Below are positions 24,554-32,298 of a stretch of DNA of 46,308 nt, piece by piece. Source of the DNA: Candidatus Zhuqueibacterota bacterium (GTDB taxonomy: Bacteria; Zhuqueibacterota; Zhuqueibacteria; Zhuqueibacterales; Zhuqueibacteraceae); the NCBI GenBank assembly GCA_022616415.1, contig JAKEEU010000170.1, positions 1 to 46,308 of the forward strand, read 5' to 3'. Below the pieces are notes generated by a model. It was given only the letters and a program-made list of their open reading frames with translations, ran no database searches and was not told where the DNA came from. The position numbers and the translations under genes were made by a program. How positions within the stretch are numbered: the stretch's first letter is position 1; every line of letters starts with the position of its first letter.

Positions 24554-27500
24554 TCAGGTCATGCCTACAGGCCTCCCCTTTCCTTTGGAGCAGTTACAAG
24601 TTCCACCAAGAGTTTGGGCATTATCCTTGGTTGCAGCACCGCCATCGGCATTAGGTGTGACGTGGTCCTGGTGAAAGCTCCCATCACCAACTTCCTTCCC
24701 GGTTTCTGCCGTTCTGGCAAATACTTTTTCGGTGTGTTGGAAACCGCAATTCTCGCAAGTATATAAGCCGCCATTCAGTTCCTTATTTTCTTCCTTCCAA
24801 GCATCCTTGTCTGCGCGACTGAATGCCGGCATCAAGCCGAAAGGATCAGCCCAACTAATGGGATTCGGGCCATAAGCGTATGGGTTATGATGAACTTCGT
24901 GTGCATAAAGGTCCGGTGAAATGAATCGCCCCACCTCCGGATCGTAATAGCGGAAACGATTGTAATGCAGCCCAGTTTCTGAATCCTCAATCTGCCCCAA
25001 TAGTCTGAAAGGCGAATCGGCTTCCTTGTGCAAAAGAGCAAGAACTGATCTCTTGCCAAAAGCACGATATTGATATCGAGCAACCTCCACTCCGTTTTGG
25101 CCGTAAACCTCTCGCACTAAGGAACGCTGATCTAGATCGTAGTAAAAGGCCTGCCCGTTCAGAGCATGCCCGAGGGGACGGAAAGATTCCGGGAAAAAAG
25201 AATATAAAAGAGTAATAGACTCCGAAGAGGTTGTACGAGTCTCCATCAACAGGACATTTTTGTCCCAATAGTAGCGAATGAAAAGGTCGAGCCCCCGTTT
25301 CACGAGGCGTCGCCCGAAGCCATCATACTCATAGTAGTAGACACTTCCGTCAGAAAGGGTGACTTTATGAATCAACCCACCCAAGCCATGCGTATATTGT
25401 GCTGTTCCCTTTTCTTTGGCATGAACCACTACACGCCCCGCACGGTCATAATCATAACGAAAGGGGCCGGCAGCGCGAAGGCGCAATCCCTCATATTTAA
25501 AAGAACCGTGCTCGCTACTACGGATGATATTGCCATTCAAATCATATTGAAACGTCTCATCGTCTCCTTCGGCCGACGTGCGAAGAAGCTGATACACCGC
25601 GTCATATTCGAAGATTCTTAATTCGTCCCCCTTTGTCTCAGCCTGTGCAATCTCTCCAGTGGGAGTATATCGGTATTGGCGCTCTTTTAAAAGATTGCCG
25701 TTAGGCCCTGTCGTAACAACTCTTGAAACACTGTCGGCTTTATTATAAAAATACTGCCGACGAATCCCGTTCGGAAGGATATGGCAAGATTTCTGTCCCG
25801 CCTCGTTGTATTCGAAGCGGTGCGTTCCCCCCATAGTATCTTCAATTTCTATCAACTTGCCACGTACATTGTACCGGTATTTTGTAATCCGGCCGGTCGA
25901 GTCCTTTCTCGAGGTTACCAACCCGACAGTGTTGTATTCATATTCTATAATGAAATCGTCCTGCGTCTCTCGCAGCAGAAGATCTTCGGATCCAAATACA
26001 CGCTCAACTCGATGATTATCTGTTTCTGCTACACAGCAGTTCCCCAGCGCATCATACTCATAGGAGGCCTGGTTAGCTCCGCAACGGATTTCGGAAATGA
26101 AGCCGGAGGGAGTATACTTATAATGGGTTTCAAGGCCGCCTGATTCGACGACGGAGGAGCGATTCCCTTGCTCATCATAAGTGAAAGTCTCAACACGACC
26201 ATCGGGGAGAGTCTGTTGAAGCAGGCGTCCGCGGCCATCATAGTTGAACTTACATTCAGCACCGGTGGAAGTGTGGGAAGCAATCAGACGTCGTTCGTTA
26301 TCGTAATCATAACTTGCCGTTAGGCCCAGGGCGTTGATCCATCTTAGAAGCAGCCCGAACGGATCGCGCTCATAACGTGTCTCATTGCCGGCAAAGTCGA
26401 TTTTGCGAATCAGATATCCCTCAGCATCATATTGGCGTTTCGCAGTATAACCTTCACTTGATGTAATGGCAATGATCCTGCCAAAGTGATCATATCCAAA
26501 GCGACTACGCGAGCCGGAAGCGGTGATGATTTGTATTGTGTTTCCCAAGGCATCATGCCGAGAGGAGTAAAGAGGGCCTAGATTATCTTCCAACCTCATC
26601 TCCCCCTCGGTTGTTCGTATTGCGCGAACTACGTTGTCAAACGGTGTCGTCTTCGAGATAAGAACGCCTTGGGGATCGAACTCAAAGGATGACACTCCCC
26701 CATTAGGACTCACGTGCCGGATTATATGGTTATTGTCGTCGTATTCCCATTTAGAAATACCCCCGTTAGCATCCATTTCTTCAATCATTCTACTCCGGCC
26801 ATCGTACTTCCATTTTGATGTCGCCCCATTGGGTTCGATCTCCTCTATAACGTTTTGCAACTCGTCATATTTGTACACTGATGGAGGCGGGGTCTGTCCT
26901 AAAACTGCGAGAGGTTGATTGCCATCGGAGTAAACGCGTTGTATAATCGAGCCGTCAAAACGTACGGTCTCGACAAGCAGGGATAATTCGTTGTAGCGTA
27001 GAAGTGTGGACTGGCCCAGTGAATTTCTAACCAAAGTTGTATGCCTCTTGTCGTCGTATTGAAATTCCCGCAAATGAGTCAACCCATCCTGCCAGATGGC
27101 AATACATCGCCGCTTCTTGTCATACAAAAGGTAGCATGATCCACCCAGACGATTTGCACGACGCGTTAGCAAGCCTTCGGTGTATTCGTAGATTATCGGT
27201 CTACCCTCCATGTCGTAGGCATGAGTCAATTGACCATTCTCATCATAGGCATAGGAGACCAAGGACCGTTCTTGACCGCTTTTGAAGCTAATGCGAATTT
27301 GTTTAATACGTTGATCCCTATTATATGAAATGACGAGAATATGCCCACTCGAACTATGTATTTCCGCCAGTAAACCATGAACATAAAAGAACCAAAGCGT
27401 GTTCTCATCTGTTTTATCCAAACGTACCAAGGGTAGCCTGTCCACACAGTCAGGGACTTGTGCAAAGGTTAATTTCTTGCCGCCTTTGGCGTGAATAACG

Positions 27501-27793
27501 TAGGCATCCTTGGTATGTTCCAGGACAAAGCCTTCAGCCGGGTCCTGTAAACTCTCTCCCGGTTTCAAGCGTTTAATTGGGACGCTCCGAGCTTCTTCAT
27601 CAACGAATGCCAACCGACCTCCATCAATTGCCAAATGCAGGTCAAATGCATGCATCCATCCCAATCCCAACGGTCCGGAAAAATCGGAATGATTATTGTA
27701 ACGACGGGTAAAAAAGAATGGAGTCTCACCGTTTAAACTGAAGTCTTCTTCTTGTAGACAAACCAGACCGGATGTAGGTTCTACTTCACACAC
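24554..27793 (-). CDS. Rhs/YD-repeat T6SS effector with C-terminal HNH nuclease
   Basis: A 1079-aa Rhs protein. The N-terminus holds a DUF6531-like segment (FSLNGETPFFFTRRYNNHSD). Dozens of YD repeats (YEYDALGNCC, FNYDGRGRLLQQ) follow, then the Rhs core signature LHYNRFRYYDPEVGRFISPD ending NPISWADPFGL at about residue 987. The variable toxin tail (last 90 residues) has CENC (C1013, C1016), H1041/D1043-H1044 (FHQDHVTPNADGG), N1058 and C1066/C1068, an HNH/His-Me-finger nuclease with two zinc-knuckle pairs. It would be caged in the Rhs shell and cut DNA in a target cell. The start is GTG at 27793 with GAGGTG upstream. It lacks its own PAAR domain, because PAAR is the preceding separate gene. 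Confidence 0.9.
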   Translation of the reverse strand: MCEVEPTSGLVCLQEEDFSLNGETPFFFTRRYNNHSDFSGPLGLGWMHAFDLHLAIDGGRLAFVDEEARSVPIKRLKPGESLQDPAEGFVLEHTKDAYVIHAKGGKKLTFAQVPDCVDRLPLVRLDKTDENTLWFFYVHGLLAEIHSSSGHILVISYNRDQRIKQIRISFKSGQERSLVSYAYDENGQLTHAYDMEGRPIIYEYTEGLLTRRANRLGGSCYLLYDKKRRCIAIWQDGLTHLREFQYDDKRHTTLVRNSLGQSTLLRYNELSLLVETVRFDGSIIQRVYSDGNQPLAVLGQTPPPSVYKYDELQNVIEEIEPNGATSKWKYDGRSRMIEEMDANGGISKWEYDDNNHIIRHVSPNGGVSSFEFDPQGVLISKTTPFDNVVRAIRTTEGEMRLEDNLGPLYSSRHDALGNTIQIITASGSRSRFGYDHFGRIIAITSSEGYTAKRQYDAEGYLIRKIDFAGNETRYERDPFGLLLRWINALGLTASYDYDNERRLIASHTSTGAECKFNYDGRGRLLQQTLPDGRVETFTYDEQGNRSSVVESGGLETHYKYTPSGFISEIRCGANQASYEYDALGNCCVAETDNHRVERVFGSEDLLLRETQDDFIIEYEYNTVGLVTSRKDSTGRITKYRYNVRGKLIEIEDTMGGTHRFEYNEAGQKSCHILPNGIRRQYFYNKADSVSRVVTTGPNGNLLKERQYRYTPTGEIAQAETKGDELRIFEYDAVYQLLRTSAEGDDETFQYDLNGNIIRSSEHGSFKYEGLRLRAAGPFRYDYDRAGRVVVHAKEKGTAQYTHGLGGLIHKVTLSDGSVYYYEYDGFGRRLVKRGLDLFIRYYWDKNVLLMETRTTSSESITLLYSFFPESFRPLGHALNGQAFYYDLDQRSLVREVYGQNGVEVARYQYRAFGKRSVLALLHKEADSPFRLLGQIEDSETGLHYNRFRYYDPEVGRFISPDLYAHEVHHNPYAYGPNPISWADPFGLMPAFSRADKDAWKEENKELNGGLYTCENCGFQHTEKVFARTAETGKEVGDGSFHQDHVTPNADGGAATKDNAQTLGGTCNCSKGKGRPVGMT

Positions 27794-27921
27794 AAGTTCA
27801 CCTCATGCTATCTGAACGAATACTTGTATCTTAAGAAATTCAAAACAAGTGGCAGCAAGTATGAAGGATTATCGGCTTTGTGAAATGATCTCCACACGGG
27901 AGCTTGCGATTAGCCAGTCGG

Positions 27922-28284
27922 TCAACCACCCGGCCCACAAGATGTGCCACTCGCCGTACCGATCAACACCGTTGGACACCCCATCATAATCGTATTTACC
28001 ACTAAAGGTGGCACTACCGCGCCGGGTTCCATCACCCGATCACTCATACGTGCGGCTGGTTTTCCACCTATTAATACATTAAGAGCTCCCGGCGGCGCAG
28101 TAATTCCGGGGCCGTGCGGCGTACCAGGCCCTGCCGGCGGTGGAGCGTTGGGAATAGGGCACGTATGTTGATCTCCCACCCGCCATGCTGGTTTGCCGCC
28201 AATCAAAACAGTCGGGCACGGCGCACCCATGAGTGGTGGCCCGTGCATCATCGTGTCGCCTAAACGCGCTGCAGGTAATGACAT
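27922..28284 (-). CDS. PAAR-domain spike tip protein (DUF4150-like)
   Basis: A 120-aa PAAR protein. Two repeats are visible, each with a GD/SD turn and a TVLIGGKPA-type strand (PTVLIGGKPAWRVGDQHTCP and NVLIGGKPAARMSDRVM), plus a third PTVLIG near the C-terminus. His and Cys residues (H52-like GTPHGPG, C42, C117) could hold the tip metal. PAAR proteins sharpen the VgrG spike and carry effectors. It sits between VgrG/DUF1360 and the Rhs effector, with AAGGAT 6 bases before the ATG. A heptamer repeat lies upstream. Confidence 0.9.
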   Translation of the reverse strand: MSLPAARLGDTMMHGPPLMGAPCPTVLIGGKPAWRVGDQHTCPIPNAPPPAGPGTPHGPGITAPPGALNVLIGGKPAARMSDRVMEPGAVVPPLVVNTIMMGCPTVLIGTASGTSCGPGG

Positions 28285-28296
28285 GACTTAATCCTT

Positions 28297-28338
28297 GTTG
28301 CTCGTAACTGGTTGCTTGTTGCTGGTTAATGGTTGTCA
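28297..28338. repeat. GTTGCTN heptamer array (6 units)
   Basis: Six 7-bp units, GTTGCTC GTAACTG and further GTTGCTT/GTTGCTG variants, lie between the PAAR gene and the MSCC-start gene. It belongs to the same family as the arrays near 39.5, 42.0, 42.5, 43.1 and 43.9 kb. Confidence 0.85.
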
Positions 28339-28360
28339 GAACCGCGTCGCCAACAATATT

Positions 28361-28609
28361 TCATGGCCCAACTTTCTGAACGACTCCTTCGACGCGAAAA
28401 GATGAACTGCGCAAAATTTCCATGGCGTCTTTCGGATCGACGTCCTGGAGACGCTGGATACCGGAGAAGACGTATTTTTGCGCCGAGGCCGGACCGAGTA
28501 CGGTAATCGGCCTCGCACCGGTGTACCTAACGCGAATCGCCTTTCCCCTCCAAAACGCTTCCTCGGTCAGGTTGATCATCGACCGGCGTTGGCCGCCGCA
28601 GCAACTCAT
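28361..28609 (-). CDS. Small MSCC-start protein, phage-like
   Basis: An 82-aa protein from the ATG at 28609, preceded by GAGGAGAG. It starts MSCCGGQRRS and continues with RVRYTGARPITVLGPAS, YVFSG and VDPKDAMEIL. I recall similar small proteins (MSCCG..., YTG, GP.TG..Y.F) from phage structural gene clusters, where they have no assigned function. It overlaps the 3' end of the DUF1360 gene by 83 bases in another frame, and both frames look genuinely coding. Its position just before PAAR suggests a structural or tip-associated part. Confidence 0.7.
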   Translation of the reverse strand: MSCCGGQRRSMINLTEEAFWRGKAIRVRYTGARPITVLGPASAQKYVFSGIQRLQDVDPKDAMEILRSSSFRVEGVVQKVGP

Positions 28610-28913
28610 CGTTTTTTCTCTCCTCAATAATAAATGGCTCGCGAATCAAATTCTCTAAAAGTATTGCACTCCCGGAAAGCGCCAACCAGATCATGCCTTT
28701 TTCCACCCAGGTGCCGCCGACGAAAAATGCAAATGGTATGGCTATCCACAAACTCAAACATTTGAAACAGTCCATCAGCTTGCCCCAAAAGCTCTGGCCG
28801 AGCCGGCGGCGAATACGGACGATAAGGTCGCCCGGGCCGTCTTCTTTGGCCAATAAGTGCGTTACGCGCCAAGTGGCCAACAAGGCAAGCAGGAATTTAA
28901 ACAGGACATTCAT
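28527..28913 (-). CDS. DUF1360 membrane protein
   Basis: A 128-aa DUF1360 protein with the family text ATWRVTHLLAKEDGPGDLIV, LMDCFKCLSLW and two hydrophobic helices (about 4-16 and 55-90). The start used is the ATG at 28913, though two TTG codons just upstream overlap the vgrG stop (TTGA). There is no independent ribosome-binding site, so translation is probably coupled to vgrG. Its 3' end overlaps the next gene. The function is unknown. Co-occurrence with a phage-like MSCC protein and VgrG suggests a recurring cassette rather than a stray gene. Confidence 0.75.
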   Translation of the reverse strand: MNVLFKFLLALLATWRVTHLLAKEDGPGDLIVRIRRRLGQSFWGKLMDCFKCLSLWIAIPFAFFVGGTWVEKGMIWLALSGSAILLENLIREPFIIEERKNDELLRRPTPVDDQPDRGSVLEGKGDSR

Positions 28914-28918
28914 CAATG

Positions 28919-31180
28919 TCAATTTATTTTTACCAGGCTGCCTTTGATGGTGTTGATGCCCGAAGCTTCGACAGTCACCATCGTGCCTTTCATCTCATTT
29001 TTGACTTTGGCCTCAGCGGAGATATTCATGGCGCTGATCTTCACGTCTTGCATGCCGGCGTTCTCAATCTTTTTGCCGTTGATCTTGATGTCGCCGTTCT
29101 TCTTGAGCGTGATCGAAGCCTGGCCGGTTTTGATTTCGATCTCGTCGTCGGCGACGAGCGTGATCTTTTTGGCTTTGAGCGCATATTCTTTCGTAACCTG
29201 CTCGGTATGCTTGCCGCTCACTGTCTCGGAAAGATCCTGCCCAATCTTCACGGTTTGATTTTTGCCGACGGTTTCCGCTAAATTCTTCCCGACACCAACG
29301 GATTTGTTTGAGCCTACATTCTCGTCGCTGTTCACTCCCACGGTCGTTGTCTTATTCGCCCCCACGGTCTGTATAAACATCCCGCCAACTGTCAGCTCCA
29401 TCGCCGCGCCGACGGTTTCGGCGTAGTTGATGCCGACCGTCTCGGTGAGCGCCTGAGCGATGGTGATGGTCATATTGGCGCCGACAGTCTCGTTGTGGTT
29501 GGCGCCGACTTTCAAGTCTTTATTGGCGCCGATGGTTTCGGTGTGACTAGCTCCAACCTCGATCGTCTTGTTGCTGCCGATCTTCTCCGATTGATCCACG
29601 CCGACGTTTTTGCTGCGATTGTTGCCCACCGACAGCGTTTCGTCGTGGCCGATGGTTTGGTTCTTGTCGTTCGTGATATCAATCGTCCAATCTTTGGTGC
29701 CGTGTAAATAAATGTCCTCGCTGCCAATGGTGTCATCGAACCTCAGCTCGTTTTGGCCGGCGGTGCGGATGACGCATTGGGCTTTGTTGCCGGCGACCGA
29801 AGGCGCTTTGTTCGAAGGATTCGGCACGGTGGAAAGCCCCAGCGGGCGATCGACGTTGCCATCGATGCAGGCCCACACCATTTCAGTGTTGGCGCGGTTC
29901 GGGAAGTGAATGCCGTAATTGGAACCGGAATACGGCTGCGCCATGCGGATGGCTCGCGAAGCGCTGCCGTTGCTTTTGTCGCTTAGATCGAACGGCATCT
30001 TCACCCGATATTTTCCCTCTTCATCGATATAAGCGTAATCGCCGCCGGCGGTTTCAACTTTCGCGGTCATAATGCCGGGAATGCGCGGCTCGGGCGTGAG
30101 GCGCGGCTCGCGATATTGCACGTCCGCGGGAATGCAGGTGAAATCGTTGCGATAGGTGGCTTCGCCGCCCATACCCATGCCGGCGCCTTGCGAGCCGAAA
30201 TGGTTGACGTGCGTGAGCAGATAATCGCCGTCCAAGTCGCTGCGATAGTGCTCCTTTAAAGAAAACTTGAAGCCGCTGCGCAGGCCCACGCAGTTGCTGG
30301 CGCCGGTCATCACCCGGCGGGTGCATTCGATTTCTTCGTTGCGCACCTTCGCCAATCGGTCGCCCTCGGAAGAATCTTTGAAATGCTGGCCGTATTCATA
30401 GTACATGCCGGGCATGTCACCGTTGAGCTGCGACTCGGATTTCAAAGCCGTTTCCGGCGTGCGGTAGTTGTAATCTTTGAGCACCACCTTGCCGGTGACG
30501 ATTTTCTCGCGGCAGACAAAATCAGACACGGTTTCCTGCTCGCCTTTCGCGACCAGGCCGCCGCCGGTGCTGTAGCTAATCGCGCTCTCGCCGTCGATCA
30601 TCGGGTTTTCGCTGCGATCGTCTACGATCACCATGGTCTCGCGGTCGTCGCCGTGCTCGAAGAAAAAGTACATGCCTTCGAACTCCATCAGCCGGCTGAT
30701 GAAATTGAGATCGGTTTCGCGGTATTGCACGCAATACTCGCGTGGCTTGTAGCTCGCTTTCAAGCTAAAGCGAAAATCATCGGACGCAAAACCGGCGTCT
30801 TTCAAAATCTGGGTGATGATCTCTTCAACCGTCATGTTTTGAAAAACGCGGCTCTGATAATTGAGCGCGAGCAGCCAAAGGCGCGGCACCAACGCGGCGC
30901 GATAAGCCACCCAATCCGCGGTGCGGCCGCCTTGCTGGAAATCGACAATCAAGCCGTGAATTTTAGTTGGCTCGTCACCGCGCACCATCGTGAGCGTCGC
31001 AGGCTTGTTGATGACCTCGGCAAAATCAATGTCCGTTTCTTTCGAGACCAAATTTAGATCGAAACGGAAGACCTGCGAGATATCATCTTGACCGACAAAA
31101 TCGACCACTTGCAATGTTTCACCCGACAGAGCAGGAGTCTCAAAAAAATAGCGGGCTTTATAAGCTTCTAAAGGTGACAT
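28919..31180 (-). CDS. vgrG: VgrG spike protein
   Basis: A 753-aa VgrG. The N-terminal gp27-like part has VVDFVGQDDISQVFRFDLNL, YRETDLNFISRLMEFEGMYF and GDYLLTHVNHFGSQG. The gp5 OB-fold region has RVKMPFDLSDKSNGSASRAIRMAQPYSG. A triple beta-helix follows, with at least ten VGxN-type repeats (NKTIEVGASHTETIGANKDL) ending in the usual GSLVKIN. No C-terminal effector extension is present, so cargo must bind through PAAR and DUF2169. AGGAT stands before the ATG. It forms the needle tip together with Hcp and PAAR. Confidence 0.95.
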   Translation of the reverse strand: MSPLEAYKARYFFETPALSGETLQVVDFVGQDDISQVFRFDLNLVSKETDIDFAEVINKPATLTMVRGDEPTKIHGLIVDFQQGGRTADWVAYRAALVPRLWLLALNYQSRVFQNMTVEEIITQILKDAGFASDDFRFSLKASYKPREYCVQYRETDLNFISRLMEFEGMYFFFEHGDDRETMVIVDDRSENPMIDGESAISYSTGGGLVAKGEQETVSDFVCREKIVTGKVVLKDYNYRTPETALKSESQLNGDMPGMYYEYGQHFKDSSEGDRLAKVRNEEIECTRRVMTGASNCVGLRSGFKFSLKEHYRSDLDGDYLLTHVNHFGSQGAGMGMGGEATYRNDFTCIPADVQYREPRLTPEPRIPGIMTAKVETAGGDYAYIDEEGKYRVKMPFDLSDKSNGSASRAIRMAQPYSGSNYGIHFPNRANTEMVWACIDGNVDRPLGLSTVPNPSNKAPSVAGNKAQCVIRTAGQNELRFDDTIGSEDIYLHGTKDWTIDITNDKNQTIGHDETLSVGNNRSKNVGVDQSEKIGSNKTIEVGASHTETIGANKDLKVGANHNETVGANMTITIAQALTETVGINYAETVGAAMELTVGGMFIQTVGANKTTTVGVNSDENVGSNKSVGVGKNLAETVGKNQTVKIGQDLSETVSGKHTEQVTKEYALKAKKITLVADDEIEIKTGQASITLKKNGDIKINGKKIENAGMQDVKISAMNISAEAKVKNEMKGTMVTVEASGINTIKGSLVKIN

Positions 31181-31457
31181 AGCATATCCTTAGTATTTTA
31201 TACAATGGATTCTTCAGCGCTTTGGAGTCATCGCCATTAAGATAAATGGGCGCCACCCGCATTTCCGCTTCGTACCGAAATTTCCGCCAACGAAATTCGT
31301 CCGCATCGATGGTGACGCGCAGCGAATCGGGATAGAACACTTGCGCCGCTATCGAATCCTGCAGGCTGGCGGCATGCACCGACGAAATCGGACTTGCCCA
31401 CAGTCCAAACAATAAAACCACCCATGCAAAATCTTTATTCGCCCTTGTTATTGACAA
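31158..31457 (-). CDS. Possible small exported protein upstream of vgrG
   Basis: A 99-aa frame from a TTG at 31457 with AAGGGA 9 bases upstream. It begins with a signal-peptide-like segment (AWVVLLFGLWASPISSVHAA) and continues FYPDSLRVTIDADEFRWRKF. Its 3' end overlaps vgrG by 23 bases. A longer frame to 31604 exists, but its first 20 residues (FFAFLCVFVSWWF) are a translation of the palindromic repeat, so I do not trust it. The C-terminus (KNPLYKILRICYVTFRSL) looks non-native and may mark a frameshift. Confidence 0.35.
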   Translation of the reverse strand: MSITRANKDFAWVVLLFGLWASPISSVHAASLQDSIAAQVFYPDSLRVTIDADEFRWRKFRYEAEMRVAPIYLNGDDSKALKNPLYKILRICYVTFRSL

Positions 31458-31552
31458 AATGACATTTCCCTTGTTGTTTTTGTCGAAATCAATAACTGAT
31501 GAAATCAATGTTGCGCGCCGGCGTCGATTGTGAATTACAAAACGATTTATAA

Positions 31553-31641
31553 ACCACCAAGACACAAAGACACAAAGAAAAGCAAAAAAACACAACGCGC
31601 CCATTTACAGCCTTTACTTCGTGCCTTCGTGCCTTTGTGGT
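31553..31641. repeat. CCAAGACA octamer palindrome 1
   Basis: The left arm ACCACCAAGACACAAAGACA and following bases (31553-31580) pairs with 31614-31641, whose complement differs at about 6 of 28 positions. Units have an 8-bp period (CTTCGTGC CTTCGTGC CTTTGTGG). It lies downstream of the GxxExxY gene. Confidence 0.8.
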
Positions 31642-31675
31642 CAATGATCGTTGAACCACCAAAATATGAAATACT

Positions 31676-32068
31676 TCATAGAATCATTCTCTTAATTCCT
31701 TGTTTGATGATTGGAACATGAAAGTTGATCAAAAAACCAAGCCGCTTGTTGAGCAACTTCATGTACGACAGCAATTGCGCTTCAAAAAGTGGAATCACTT
31801 CCTGAACGGCTTTCAATTCACAAATCACCAGCTTTTCGACTATAACATCCAGCCTTAATGCCTCCTCCAATTTCACTCCATCGTAAATTATTGGCACAGT
31901 CACTTGTCGCTCGACTGTAAAGCCGTGTTTCTTCAATTCGTAGCAAAAGCAAGGTTCGTAAACCGGCTCGATGAGTCCGGGGCCGAGCCTAGAGTGAACT
32001 TGAAAAGCGGCGTCGACGATGGCAGTGGCGATTTCTTCTTCTCTTGGTGAAACAGGTTCGTATGACAT
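31676..32068 (-). CDS. GxxExxY family protein
   Basis: A 130-aa protein with the namesake motif GLIEPVY (G31, E34, Y37) and the PD-(D/E)xK-like segment LDVIVEKLVICELKAV. The start at 32068 has GGGAG 8 bases upstream. A longer frame to 32146 only translates the palindromic repeat (FVFLRVLVSWWF) and is rejected. GxxExxY proteins are common in environmental genomes next to this very kind of repeat, and their function is unknown; a nuclease-like fold has been suggested. The gene interrupts the T6SS operon between clpV and vgrG, bracketed by repeat palindromes, and looks like a passenger of them. Confidence 0.88.
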   Translation of the reverse strand: MSYEPVSPREEEIATAIVDAAFQVHSRLGPGLIEPVYEPCFCYELKKHGFTVERQVTVPIIYDGVKLEEALRLDVIVEKLVICELKAVQEVIPLFEAQLLSYMKLLNKRLGFLINFHVPIIKQGIKRMIL

Positions 32069-32100
32069 TTTCTCACTCCCTGAGCCGAAGGTTTTTTGAA

Positions 32101-32189
32101 ACCACCAAGACACCAAGACACGAAGAAAAACGAAATGCCGCATCATGTCATCGCCCCAGCGTTTCTTTGTGTCTTCGTGCCTTCGTGGT
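32101..32189. repeat. CCAAGACA octamer palindrome 2
   Basis: The left arm at 32101-32128 (ACCACCAAGACACCAAGACA...) pairs imperfectly with the right arm at 32162-32189 (...CTTCGTGCCTTCGTGGT). Same 8-bp period as palindromes 1 and 3. It lies immediately upstream of the GxxExxY gene. Confidence 0.8.
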
Positions 32190-32201
32190 TAGTGAATTTC
32201 A

Positions 32202-32290
32202 ACCACCGAGATAACAGAACACGAAGAAAGTCAACTTGTTGCACCATATCACACAACAAGCTTTTCTTAGTGCCTTAGTGTCTTCGTGGT
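32202..32290. repeat. CCAAGACA octamer palindrome 3
   Basis: The left arm at 32202-32229 (ACCACCGAGATAACAGAACA...) pairs with the right arm at 32264-32290 (TTCTTAGTGCCTTAGTGTCT...). It is the most diverged copy. It ends 8 bases beyond the clpV stop. Confidence 0.75.
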
Positions 32291-32298
32291 AAATCAGC

